Shown one piece after another: positions 16,928 through 24,981 of a DNA stretch of 48,532 bases. Below the pieces are notes generated by a model, which was given only the letters and a program-made list of their open reading frames with translations, was not told the DNA's origin and did not search any database. The position numbers were made by a program, and so were the translations under genes. Source of the DNA: Candidatus Dojkabacteria bacterium (GTDB taxonomy: Bacteria > Patescibacteriota > Dojkabacteria > J137); NCBI GenBank assembly GCA_030950485.1, contig JAUZRK010000009.1:1-48532 (forward strand), written 5' to 3'. The number at the start of each line of letters is the position of its first letter. Position 1 is the first letter of the stretch.

Positions 16928-17790
16928 ATTAAACTTTCAATATAGTTAATAACGTGTTTAATTGTACTTGGATCATTTTTAAAAGCTGGGCTCGCATTAA
17001 CTTCTAGTATATAGTATTTTCCATCTTCGTTAATAATAAGATCTACACCAGCAATATTAAGCTTTAGAAGTTCTGCAACTCTTATAGATAAATTATTATA
17101 AAATTCATATTCACTTATAGTTTTATATTCAACACTAGCGCCTTCAGATAGATTATTAAGATGTGTATTATCATCTTTTCTAATTCTGTTCTTTATATAA
17201 CAAACTTTATCCCCTATTACACCAAACCTAAAGTCTCCAGTATTTTCAATAAATTTCTGGTAGATAAAATGTACTTTAGTATTTGCAGAGTAAATACTTT
17301 CAAATTCTAGCTCGGTATTGACTAAAAAATTATTTCTCCCCTCAGCACCTGAAGCATCTTTCATAATAAAGGGTGATCCTAATTTTTCTTCAAGATAAGC
17401 AAATGTTCGATTCTGAATTGATGGAAAAATTGTATTTGGTATTTGAAGCTTATTCAAAGAGAAAAGCACCATCTGTTTCAGTTTATTATTTGAATGAGTA
17501 TTTCTTACTCTTTCATCTATAAAATTAATGCCTAAATGATCTAGTACTAACGATAGTGCATTCGCTATTAAATAATTTTTCTGCCATATCTTAAAGTACA
17601 CAAAGTTAAAAGTTTTAATATCTAGACCATCTACATCAACAGATATAGCACCATCCACTAACTCAAATGTAACCTGATCAAAATACTTCCATGTTATTCT
17701 TGTATCTTCATTTTTATAAGAATTAAGAGCTTCAGCAAGACTATCGTCATAACTTGCTTTTGATGATTTTAGAATTAGAATATTTTTCAT
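16924..17790 (-). CDS. RimK-like ATP-grasp ligase
   Basis: A 288-residue ATP-grasp protein of the RimK/MvdD-like type. An N-terminal Rossmann-like region (1-95) is followed by K144 in FIMKDASGAEG, D186-F-R188 in TGDFRFGV, basic residues R202 and R204, D250 in AGVDLII, and E263/N265 in LEVNASP. Known relatives add glutamate or modify peptides and ribosomal protein S6; the target here is unknown. It is convergent with the preceding ligase gene and their stop codons overlap by a few bases. It makes a third ATP-grasp enzyme in under 4 kb. A -10 box TATAAT lies on the minus strand at 17815-17810. Confidence 0.85.
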   Translation of the reverse strand: MKNILILKSSKASYDDSLAEALNSYKNEDTRITWKYFDQVTFELVDGAISVDVDGLDIKTFNFVYFKIWQKNYLIANALSLVLDHLGINFIDERVRNTHSNNKLKQMVLFSLNKLQIPNTIFPSIQNRTFAYLEEKLGSPFIMKDASGAEGRNNFLVNTELEFESIYSANTKVHFIYQKFIENTGDFRFGVIGDKVCYIKNRIRKDDNTHLNNLSEGASVEYKTISEYEFYNNLSIRVAELLKLNIAGVDLIINEDGKYYILEVNASPAFKNDPSTIKHVINYIESLI

Positions 17791-17809
17791 ATTATTTATT
17801 TAATGAATC

Positions 17810-17874
17810 ATTATAACAAATCTAAAGCATCAATTTATTGTCTGTTTGTTGGCAATGGATCTATACAATTGCCA
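17810..17874. promoter_or_regulatory. Divergent intergenic region with -10 box and hairpin
   Basis: TATAAT on the minus strand at 17815-17810 suits the RimK-like gene, though no good -35 is seen. TGGCAAT (17850-17856) and ATTGCCA (17868-17874) form a seven-base inverted repeat with an 11-base gap that could be an operator or hairpin. It is followed by GGATCTAGATC, which is itself nearly symmetric. Confidence 0.45.
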
Positions 17875-17982
17875 TATTGGATCTAGATCATATATTTTTT
17901 AAGAAATTTTTCAATTCAAGAATAAATTTATGATAAGCTGAAAAAGATCATTATAAATAAACTAAGTTCTTAATAATCTATT

Positions 17983-18609
17983 ATGTTTATAGTATTCGAT
18001 TCAATTGATGGCGCAGGAAAAGGTAAACAAAGGGAAGAAGTTTTAAGCTACTTAGGTAAAAATACTGAGTTAGAATTAAAAGGAAAAGAATTTCCAATTC
18101 ATAATGTTTTTTATGAAAGTATAATTCACCCAGCCTTACAAGAAGAAACGACAATGAATGGTAGTTCCTGGGTACTGTCCTACCTTTTAGATAAAACGTT
18201 AGAGGCGCCAAAGATTGAGCCATATGTGACAACCGAGAATAATCTGTTGATTGCTGATGGCTACTTTACTACAACAATTGCGTATCAGTCTCTTTTAATG
18301 AATCAAGTTACTTTAGAAAGATTATTGAAGTATGCTGAAGAATTTAAGATTCCTAAGCCTGATCTTGCTGTGTTTATTGACGCTGATCCTGAGATAGCAA
18401 TGAGTAGAAAAGAAAAAGAAGAGGGCCATGATGAGGGTCTAGATATGTTTGAAAAAAGCTTAGAGAAACAAAAGAGGCTTAGAGAGATTTTTACAAGAAT
18501 GAGTACAGAAGATATTTATTGCAATTGGATAAGAGTTGATGGAAATGGAACAATTGAGGAAGTTACTAATGATATTATTAAAGCCTTAGAGGAGAAACAA
18601 CTAATATAG
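17983..18609 (+). CDS. tmk: Thymidylate kinase (dTMP kinase)
   Basis: Phosphorylates dTMP to dTDP for DNA synthesis. The 208-residue protein starts with the P-loop DSIDGAGKGKQ (residues 6-16). The usual DRY motif reads DGYFTTTIAYQ, with Gly replacing Arg. The LID region (RKEKEEGHDEGLDMFEK) and CNWIRVDGNGTIEEV near the end are typical. Length matches the family. Two nucleoside diphosphate kinases follow and would carry dTDP to dTTP, so the cluster forms a short nucleotide pathway. The start codon has no Shine-Dalgarno. Confidence 0.9.
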   Translation: MFIVFDSIDGAGKGKQREEVLSYLGKNTELELKGKEFPIHNVFYESIIHPALQEETTMNGSSWVLSYLLDKTLEAPKIEPYVTTENNLLIADGYFTTTIAYQSLLMNQVTLERLLKYAEEFKIPKPDLAVFIDADPEIAMSRKEKEEGHDEGLDMFEKSLEKQKRLREIFTRMSTEDIYCNWIRVDGNGTIEEVTNDIIKALEEKQLI

Positions 18610-18610
18610 A

Positions 18611-18641
18611 AAAGGAGGTAAACATGTTTAGAAAGACTTAA
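18611..18641 (+). other. Perfect Shine-Dalgarno with a five-codon ORF (MFRKT)
   Basis: AAAGGAGGT at 18611-18619 lies four bases before ATG 18624, which opens Met-Phe-Arg-Lys-Thr-stop. The stop codon overlaps the first bases of the terminator hairpin at 18640. It starts two bases after the tmk stop. It is the only strong Shine-Dalgarno I found before a start codon in the window. It could be a leader peptide acting on the terminator or the relic of a gene. Translation is unproven. Confidence 0.55.
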
Positions 18642-18680
18642 TAGGCAGTTGCTAATAGACACAATTGCCTATTATTTTTT
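18640..18680 (+). terminator. Intrinsic terminator between tmk and ndk
   Basis: AATAGGCAGTTG (18640-18651) pairs with CAATTGCCTATT (18662-18673), 12 base pairs with one G-T, followed by A and six Ts. It would end the tmk transcript or act as an attenuator for the ndk genes. Confidence 0.88.
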
Positions 18681-18758
18681 ACTTTTGACTTATTACTTTT
18701 AACCTTGTTCCATGGTATCATTCCTACAAGAAATTTTACTTTTAAACTACTTTCCTAT

Positions 18759-19391
18759 ATGAAGAAAACTCCTTCAGATATTTCACATTTAGAGAGTCTA
18801 GAAAGAACATTCGTAATGATCAAACCTGACGGTGTAAAAAGAGGTATGGTCGGAAGAATTTTTACTAGATTAGAGAATCTTGGTCTAAAACTTGTAGCAT
18901 CTAGAATGATTCAACCAACAGACGAACAAGCTAGAGGCAATTATCCAGGAACAGAAGATTGGTTAACAAGAATGGGAAAGAAAACTCATGCTAACTATGA
19001 TAACGACATGGCAAAGATTGAAAAAGATCTTGGAACTACAGATGCTTTAGAAATAGGAAATATGATTTATGATGGTTTAGTAACTTATTTAACTTCAGGA
19101 CCAGTAGTTTTAATGGTTTGGGAAGGAAATCATGCAACAGCAGTTATTAGAAAAATTGCTGGAGTTATGAGTCCAGACATTGCAGCTCCTGGAACTATTA
19201 GAGGTGATGTTGGATTTGATTCTCCAAAACTTGCTGTTAAATCAGGAAGAGTTGTTGTTCAAAATCTAATTCATATTTCTGATTCACAGGAAGAAGCTGA
19301 TAGAGAAATCAAACATTGGTTTGGAGAAAAATATAAATATCTTGGTAAGTATGATCGAATAGATTATATGGGATCATACGAAGCATTTTAA
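18759..19391 (+). CDS. ndk: Nucleoside diphosphate kinase, first of a tandem pair
   Basis: Transfers phosphate from NTPs to NDPs through a phospho-histidine. The 210-residue protein has RTFVMIKPDGVKRGMVG, the APGTIRGD segment and the catalytic-histidine region NLIHISDSQEEADREI. The normal size is 130-150 residues; the excess is an insert of about 45 residues after RMIQPTD (GTEDWL to LGTTDALEIG) plus a C-terminal tail. The ATG at 18759 is chosen over an upstream TTG at 18705 because the NDK fold begins shortly afterwards. Confidence 0.93.
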   Translation: MKKTPSDISHLESLERTFVMIKPDGVKRGMVGRIFTRLENLGLKLVASRMIQPTDEQARGNYPGTEDWLTRMGKKTHANYDNDMAKIEKDLGTTDALEIGNMIYDGLVTYLTSGPVVLMVWEGNHATAVIRKIAGVMSPDIAAPGTIRGDVGFDSPKLAVKSGRVVVQNLIHISDSQEEADREIKHWFGEKYKYLGKYDRIDYMGSYEAF

Positions 19392-19417
19392 TTAATTTAA
19401 AAGTTACTGATAAATAG

Positions 19418-20020
19418 ATGAAACTTAAAACACAAAAAACATTAGTAGTTCTTAAACATGACTGTGTAATGAGAGGTTTAATGGGCGAGGTTATTACTAG
19501 ATTTGAAAGAGTTGGATTAAAACTAGTAGCATTTGAATTCTTAGCTGCTACTGAAGATATGGGAGATAAACATTATGCAAGTTCAGATGAAAATCTACAA
19601 AGGTTTGGAAATAATACTCTAACTGAATGTAAAGAAAAAGGTATAGATCCAGTTGAAAAATATGGAACAGACGATGCATTAGAAATTGGAAAAATGATTA
19701 AAAATTGGAATGTTGAGTTAATTACTAGAGGTCCAGTACTCGCTATGGTTTGGGAAGGTCCTGATACAATAGCTTTAATTAGAAAATTAGCAGGTAAAAC
19801 TAGTCCTAAAGATGCCGCTCCTGGAACTATTAGAGGAGATTTCAGTTGGGATAATTATGAGGCTGCTAATCAAGAAATGAGATCAGTTTATAATATACTT
19901 CACGCTTCAGGTAATGAAGAAGAAGCAGAATTCGAAATTAAACTTTGGTTCGGAGATGAAGAGGTAATTGATTACACTCTTTATACTCATAGAGCTATGA
20001 GTAATTCTTGGGATAAATAG
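19418..20020 (+). CDS. Nucleoside diphosphate kinase paralogue
   Basis: A 200-residue paralogue of the preceding gene, 26 bases downstream. It shares the same insert and APGTIRGD. The substrate strand reads VLKHDCVMRGLMG instead of IKPDGVKRGMVG, and the active-site loop reads NILHASGNEEEAEFEI, keeping the catalytic histidine but altering the following Asp-Ser. It may be a diverged active enzyme with different nucleotide preference, or a partner subunit in mixed hexamers; both are inferences. A clear terminator follows. Confidence 0.88.
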   Translation: MKLKTQKTLVVLKHDCVMRGLMGEVITRFERVGLKLVAFEFLAATEDMGDKHYASSDENLQRFGNNTLTECKEKGIDPVEKYGTDDALEIGKMIKNWNVELITRGPVLAMVWEGPDTIALIRKLAGKTSPKDAAPGTIRGDFSWDNYEAANQEMRSVYNILHASGNEEEAEFEIKLWFGDEEVIDYTLYTHRAMSNSWDK

Positions 20021-20034
20021 TAAAGATTTAAGAG

Positions 20035-20070
20035 ATAAGGTATAAGATTTTTCTTATACCTTATTTTTTT
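20035..20070 (+). terminator. Intrinsic terminator after the ndk pair
   Basis: ATAAGGTATAAGA (20035-20047) pairs with TCTTATACCTTAT (20052-20064), followed by a T-run to 20070. Confidence 0.92.
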
Positions 20071-20124
20071 AAGAATATTAGACTTCTCAAATCCCCCGTT
20101 ATACAGCTACAGATACAATACCCA

Positions 20125-20133
20125 TGCTATAAT
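20125..20133 (+). promoter_or_regulatory. Extended -10 promoter upstream of the hydrolase gene
   Basis: TGCTATAAT at 20125-20133 is an extended -10 box. With the following bases it forms TATAATTACACATTA, identical to the promoter at 13502. The predicted leader is about 50 bases. Confidence 0.6.
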
Positions 20134-20188
20134 TACACATTATTAATTATGTAAATAATCTTTAGAATTATTTTTTAAACACAAATAT

Positions 20189-21116
20189 ATGTCTAGAATA
20201 GGAGACGAAATTAAAGAAGCAATTACTGATGACGTAGATCACGTTAATGAAGGAGTATCAGAAATAATAAAAAGAGATGTTGAAGTTAACGGAATAACAT
20301 ATGAGATTGGTATTATTGGTGATTTAGAAAAAGCGGGGACTATAAATTTACACTTTCCTGGAGGAAATAGTGGACCAGTATCTGGTGGTAAACAACTTAA
20401 ATCCCTTATAGATATTGAACAATTTGACTGCTCGCTGATATTGCCTAATGCTCTTCTAAAAACAATGAAATTTCTCGAAGATGATTCAGACGAAGCAATT
20501 AAAGCAAGATTTGATCAAAATGTAGAAATCCAAGTAGCAATTATAAAGCAATTAGTAGAAGACAAGACTAAGGTAATAACACTATCAGGACATTCAGCTG
20601 GTTGCCATACAACTACAGAAGTAGCAAATCAGTTAAAAGAAGAAGGATATAAGATCGAAGATGTATTGTTAATTTCTCCAGTAGCCTTTACAAAAGGAAC
20701 ATTTCTTAAACTTTTAAATACAGATCATAACTTAGCAGTACAGTATATTTGGTCTCATTGGTGCGCCTTTTACAAATATAAATAAACCTAAAGGTAATCC
20801 TGAACTTGCTACAAAGGCTTCTACAGCTGCAAGTGAATTTTCAAGCACTGGTCCTGTGGGATTATGGAGAGTAGGTGTTGAAGCAGCATTATTAGATGGT
20901 ACAGAAATAATTGAGAATGCTTTAAAGAAAGGAATAACTATTACAGTTGTAAGAGGTGATCTAGATACAGTACTTTCTCCTAGTGGGTTAGTTCATTTTG
21001 GGGAATTAGCTAAAGAATACCCTGATCTAGTCAATATAATTGATTTTGATATATTGACCCATTATCTAGTAAGCGCCTATCCTTCTAAACTTGCTGATAA
21101 ATTAAAAGAAGCTTAA
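20189..21116 (+). pseudogene. Alpha/beta hydrolase interrupted by one frameshift
   Basis: Two frames encode one hydrolase of about 308 residues. The first (20189-20785) has an oxyanion-type HFPGGNSG and the nucleophile elbow SGHSAG. The second resumes near 20755 (FGLIGAPFTNINKPKGNP) and holds the acid and base candidates RGDLDTV and DILTHYLV before its stop at 21116. The likely slip site is the TATATTT run near 20752-20758. All catalytic residues survive across the break, so the lesion is recent or a sequence error. The substrate is unknown; lipase- or esterase-like families fit. Confidence 0.75.
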
Positions 21117-21778
21117 TAGAAGCATTGCGACTCAATATCTAATAAGATATCAGGCCATACGTCAGTATGCTCTGGACTATATATCCTAGAAATTAGTTTC
21201 TCGTTAGGTATATTACCAACTGCCCTGACTTCTTCAAGTCTATCATCAACAAAATATGATTCTCCAGAGAACCCTAGAAGAGCACGATTAACAAGACTTT
21301 CTTTTGAAGAACTTTGCGAGTCAAGAAAATAAATTGGATCTTCTAATCCCAACTCTTTCTTAATATAACTTCTAACTCTGTGGCAACGCTTATAACCTGC
21401 ATTAGATACTAAAACTAGTGTTACATCTTCTAGTGCATCTGCTCTTTGTAAAAAATCGCCTATTAGATCATCCATTAATCTAACATAGAATACTATATTC
21501 TTATTTTTCTGCCCGGGAGATTCAAGCCTTATACCTTCATAAATTCTTGGTAATCTACTTTCTAGAGATTTCCTCATAGCTCTATATTCTTCCGGAGTAC
21601 ATGCTTCAATATACACAAGTGTTCTCTCTATATCTAAAAATATAACCGTATGTTCATTTTTACCTTCAAGATGATTAGCTAGAGCAGTTAAAGATCGCTC
21701 ATTGTGTGTATCCTTTAGTGATTCATCCTCTGGAATGTCGTCAGTATATTGTGGGTATTGGTTATAGGCTTGATGCAT
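21113..21778 (-). CDS. HAD-superfamily-like protein
   Basis: The 221-residue protein carries the four HAD motifs in order: FLDIERTLV (residues 47-55) as motif I, LVLVSNAGY as motif II, K in SSSKESL as motif III and YFVDDRLEEV as motif IV. Motif I is D-x-E rather than the usual D-x-D, which may lower phosphatase activity or change the reaction. A 40-residue acidic N-terminal extension precedes the fold. The gene is convergent with the broken hydrolase and overlaps its end by four bases. A -10 box TATAAT lies upstream in the 21.8 kb spacer. The substrate is unknown. Confidence 0.7.
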   Translation of the reverse strand: MHQAYNQYPQYTDDIPEDESLKDTHNERSLTALANHLEGKNEHTVIFLDIERTLVYIEACTPEEYRAMRKSLESRLPRIYEGIRLESPGQKNKNIVFYVRLMDDLIGDFLQRADALEDVTLVLVSNAGYKRCHRVRSYIKKELGLEDPIYFLDSQSSSKESLVNRALLGFSGESYFVDDRLEEVRAVGNIPNEKLISRIYSPEHTDVWPDILLDIESQCFY

Positions 21779-21971
21779 TTCTTAAACAAATAGGTAGAAT
21801 ACTTTAGATTATAGTTGATTGGCCTCTTATATTATAAACCTTACCAAAGTAAATGTAATTATTACAATTACACGACTAAGAATTGAGGAAAAAGAAAATT
21901 GATATATTTGTTTTAATTTTTAATCTAGATAAAGGACCATGTTAATCTCTTAGGTCATTAGTCAAATCAAA

Positions 21972-22002
21972 AATGAGGTAAAAATTAAATTCCCTCCTCA
22001 CT
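21972..22002 (-). terminator. Weak terminator downstream of tRNA-Arg
   Basis: On the minus strand AGTGAGG pairs with CCTCATT (seven pairs with one G-T) ahead of a short T-run. The rest of 21779-22039 is AT-rich and holds nothing else I can name beyond the HAD gene's -10 box. Confidence 0.4.
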
Positions 22003-22039
22003 AAAAACTATACACTAACCACTATTAACTATTAAGAAA

Positions 22040-22113
22040 TACACCGGACAGGAATCGAACCTGTGGCCTTCCCCTTAGGAGGGGGATGCTCTATCCTACT
22101 GAGCTACCGGTGC
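22040..22113 (-). tRNA. tRNA-Arg (anticodon CCT)
   Basis: On the minus strand the acceptor GCACCGG pairs with CCGGTGT, anticodon stem TCCCC/GGGGA encloses CTCCTAA, and the discriminator is A. It reads the rare AGG codon. CCA is not encoded. It lies 26 bases downstream of the M23 peptidase gene. Confidence 0.96.
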
Positions 22114-22139
22114 ATAAAAATCCTTTGAAATTATAACAT

Positions 22140-23306
22140 TTAATACGGTATATATGGAGAAGGGTCATAGTAAACATAGTTAACTCTCAGCCCTAGGTGA
22201 AGGTGTGTACCAGTACTATTACCTGTAGATCCCATATAACCAATTTCCTGTCCTGCATAAACAGTTTGACCAGTTCGAACATAAAGTGCAGTATGATGGA
22301 AATACAAAGTCTGAACTCCATTACCATGATCAATTGTTAAAGCATAACCTCCTCCATATGGCTCCCAACCAGAGAAAGTTACAGTACCTGCAGCTGCTGC
22401 TCTAGTTTCACATCCACCTGGCCTTGGTAAATCGACACCATTATGCCAGCTAGAGAAACCTCTAGACCAGCCGTATCCAGCACAACTTGGATGAGATAAA
22501 GGGTTAAAAAATTGAACACCATTTAGAGCATTTAAAGTCTCAGTTGGTGGGGGACCTGGTGGTGGAGCTGGGACAAATGCATATGATCCACTTGAATATG
22601 GTATAGTTTTTGGACGTTCAGGAGGAACAATAGTCCCATCCGGAACGAATATCTTACCATCAGCAGTAAAAATATGTTCTTCTCCTCCATCTAGTCTATT
22701 AATCTCAATTATGTCAATAATATTTCCAGAAGTAATCTTATCCATTAGGTCCTGTATAGTCTCTCCCTTACTTACTGTAACAAATACACCCTCTATTTCA
22801 GGTATCAATATAGTATCACCAGCAGTTACATCTTCTGAAAAATAATCAATTGATTCTAAGTTTGAAGATTTAATTGCATCAGTGGAAATACCGAACTTTT
22901 CAGAAATACTATCCAAAGTATCGTCTTCTAATATAGTATATGTAATAATTTCAAAATTCACGTTACTATTATCTACTAGTACCATCGTGATATCACTACC
23001 CTGCTCTAAAATATCGATATCTCCTGGATTACTTAAATCAGAAGCAAGAATATTTCTATCAGACTCTTCTATTAAAGAACTAGATATTCCTGTGAATATG
23101 ATCAGTGTAGTTAAAATGATGAATAGTAAATGAAGAAACTGTCTATATAAATTACCTCTACCCCAAAACAATCTGTTTACGAAAGTTCGTTTAGATGAGT
23201 TGAAAATATCTTTAGATAAATCAAGAAGACTAAATTGAGTCACTCTATTTTTTAACGTTTTTACACGTCGTTTTTCTTTTCCTAATTCTATTTCGTAATC
23301 CTTCAT
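22140..23306 (-). CDS. Membrane-anchored LysM/M23 peptidoglycan endopeptidase
   Basis: A cell-wall remodelling enzyme. The 388-residue protein has a basic cytoplasmic N-terminus, one membrane span (about 57-77), a LysM domain (121-168; YTILEDDTLDSISEKFGIS), a weaker LysM-like domain (174-222) and a Pro-rich linker (245-254). The LytM/M23 domain runs from 266 to 388. The zinc and catalytic residues are visible: H288 and D292 in WHNGVD, H337-H338, and H368/H370 in GTHLHLGL. It is therefore probably active, and its domain order places the catalytic part outside the membrane. It is separated from rho by 60 bases. Confidence 0.93.
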   Translation of the reverse strand: MKDYEIELGKEKRRVKTLKNRVTQFSLLDLSKDIFNSSKRTFVNRLFWGRGNLYRQFLHLLFIILTTLIIFTGISSSLIEESDRNILASDLSNPGDIDILEQGSDITMVLVDNSNVNFEIITYTILEDDTLDSISEKFGISTDAIKSSNLESIDYFSEDVTAGDTILIPEIEGVFVTVSKGETIQDLMDKITSGNIIDIIEINRLDGGEEHIFTADGKIFVPDGTIVPPERPKTIPYSSGSYAFVPAPPPGPPPTETLNALNGVQFFNPLSHPSCAGYGWSRGFSSWHNGVDLPRPGGCETRAAAAGTVTFSGWEPYGGGYALTIDHGNGVQTLYFHHTALYVRTGQTVYAGQEIGYMGSTGNSTGTHLHLGLRVNYVYYDPSPYIPY

Positions 23307-23366
23307 TAGTTAGGTTTGAGATCTTAATCTATTATATCAGATTTAGAGTGACTCAAAATTTAGTTG

Positions 23367-24656
23367 CTACATACTTTCGTGTAGTGTAGCCAAAAATTCA
23401 TCATTATTTTTAGTTTTCTTTATTCTTTCAATCAAAGTCTGAGTTGGATTAGAATTTGTCTCATTCTTTAATGTATCAAGCATTCTTACAATTCTCCAAG
23501 TTTGTGCTAGAACTTCAGGTTTTAATAATTTATCTTCATTTCTAGTATGAGACATTGTAACGTCTATTGCTGGGAAAATTCTTCTTCCTGCTAATTTTCT
23601 ATCTAGTTTTACTTCCATATTACCAGTACCTTTGAATTCCTCAAAAATAACATCATCCATTTTAGATCCTGTATCTACAAGTGCAGTAGCTATAATTGTT
23701 AGACTTCCTCCGCCTTCCATATTTCTAGCAGCTCCAAAGAATCTTTTAGGTGGGTAAATTGCAACTGGATCTAGACCACCAGAAAATGTTCTTCCTGAAG
23801 GTGGTGCAATAATATTATAAGCTCTTGCAAGTCTTGTAATACTATCCATTAAAATTACAACATCTTTACCGTATTCTACTAATCTTTTTGCTCTCTCAAC
23901 AGCCATTTCAGCTATTTTAGTGTGATTCTCAGGCGGTTCATCAAAATTCGCAGCAATTACCTCTCCTTTTACAAATCTTTGCATATCAGTAACCTCCTCT
24001 GGTCTTTCTCCCACTAAAACAACCATCAAGTGAATTTCAGGATGGTTTTCTGATATTCCCTCAGCAATGTCTTTCATAAGCCAAGTTTTACCAACTTTAG
24101 GAGGAGCTACAATCATTCCTCTTTGTCCCTTACCAATAGGTGCTAATAAATCAATGATTCTATTCGCAATTTTATTTGGTCCGATTTCTAATTTGATTTG
24201 ATCTTCAGGGAAAATTGGAGTCAATCTGTTAAACGTAGGTCTTGATATAGCTATTTCAGGAGTATCATTATTAATAGCCTCAATTTTTAAAAGACTTAAA
24301 TATCTTTCTCCTTCTTTTGGTGATCTAGCTTGTCCCGCAATATAATCTCCTTGTCTTAAATTGAATCTTTTAATTTGAGAGCTTGAAACGTATACATCAT
24401 TTTGTCCGGGAAGCATCGTTAAAGATCTTAATACTCCATGAGAATCTTTTATAATTTCAAGAAAACCCTCAGCGAATATATTTCCACCCTTTTTAGTTTG
24501 TTCAGCTAAAAGCTTTAATATAAGTTCTTTTTTAGGTAACTCTTTATAGCCTTTAATTTTGTATTTAACGGCAATCTTTCTCAGTTCCGCTAGTGTAGTT
24601 GCCTCAAGTTCTTTTAGACTAGTTGCTTCAACTATTGTGTCCTTCTTCTTTTGCAT
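23367..24656 (-). CDS. rho: Transcription termination factor Rho
   Basis: A hexameric RNA-dependent ATPase that ends transcription. The 429-residue protein has an N-terminal SAP-like helical domain (21-54), a cold-shock RNA-binding domain (about 60-128), Walker A PPKVGKT at 185-191, Walker B ILMDS at 268-272 and the secondary RNA-binding Q/R loops ([25 protein letters not shown]). It has no large insertion. Two promoters lie upstream (about 24.73 and 24.98 kb), and a tandem structured RNA element lies between them. Rho autoregulation is common in bacteria, so that leader is a natural control site. Confidence 0.98.
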   Translation of the reverse strand: MQKKKDTIVEATSLKELEATTLAELRKIAVKYKIKGYKELPKKELILKLLAEQTKKGGNIFAEGFLEIIKDSHGVLRSLTMLPGQNDVYVSSSQIKRFNLRQGDYIAGQARSPKEGERYLSLLKIEAINNDTPEIAISRPTFNRLTPIFPEDQIKLEIGPNKIANRIIDLLAPIGKGQRGMIVAPPKVGKTWLMKDIAEGISENHPEIHLMVVLVGERPEEVTDMQRFVKGEVIAANFDEPPENHTKIAEMAVERAKRLVEYGKDVVILMDSITRLARAYNIIAPPSGRTFSGGLDPVAIYPPKRFFGAARNMEGGGSLTIIATALVDTGSKMDDVIFEEFKGTGNMEVKLDRKLAGRRIFPAIDVTMSHTRNEDKLLKPEVLAQTWRIVRMLDTLKNETNSNPTQTLIERIKKTKNNDEFLATLHESM

Positions 24657-24724
24657 TTGTAATTAATTGTAAGAAATAAAAGTGAATATGTTTGTAATAA
24701 AAATCGAAGAGTTTTATATAAGTA

Positions 24725-24753
24725 ATTCTAGGTATTCAAAAAATAAAAGTCAA
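24725..24753 (-). promoter_or_regulatory. Proximal rho promoter (P2)
   Basis: On the minus strand, TTGACT (24753-24748), a 17-base spacer and TAGAAT (24730-24725). The start would be near 24718, giving a leader of about 60 bases that excludes the tandem RNA motif. Confidence 0.75.
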
Positions 24754-24790
24754 GAAAATGTTTAGAAAGAACTTATTTACTATTCCGAAA

Positions 24791-24846
24791 GTCCAGTAAG
24801 TCCATATATTTGGGGAAATGCATGGTGTACGCGAACCAGACTCTGG
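24791..24846 (-). ncRNA. Structured RNA motif, rho-proximal copy
   Basis: Read on the minus strand: CCAGAGTC, conserved TGGTTCGCGTACA, a hairpin closed by CCATG/TATGG, conserved ACTTACTG, then GACTTT closing the outer stem. It repeats the element at 24893-24948 with different but still pairing helix bases. I do not recognise the family. The two-sided conserved internal loop is what an aptamer or protein-binding RNA would show. Confidence 0.62.
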
Positions 24847-24892
24847 GAAAAATAAATAAGTTTTTAAATGGCAAGATTGTTTGCTAATCCTA

Positions 24893-24948
24893 GAGTCCAG
24901 TAAGTATCTTCTAAAAAGTAAAAGATTGTACGCGAACCAGACTCTGGA
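24893..24948 (-). ncRNA. Structured RNA motif, rho-distal copy
   Basis: Read on the minus strand: CCAGAGTC, TGGTTCGCGTACA, a hairpin closed by ATCTT/AAGAT, ACTTACTG, then GACTCT with outer-stem pairing AGAGTC/GACTCT. The 21-base block at its 5' end is identical to that of the second copy, about 101 bases away. It lies 27 bases downstream of the distal promoter's predicted start, so it should be transcribed in the long rho leader. Confidence 0.65.
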
Positions 24949-24981
24949 ACTAACTAACAAACTTTTTAATGGTCTAAATAC

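Noticed and set aside
24791-24948. CRISPR-like repeat pair
   Set aside because: Only two copies, about 101 bases apart, with internal pairing and no further repeats or cas genes.
24736-24960. A 74-codon minus-strand reading frame over the rho upstream region
   Set aside because: It spans both copies of the structured RNA element and a promoter, has no protein-like composition and overlaps repeats; the RNA explanation fits better.
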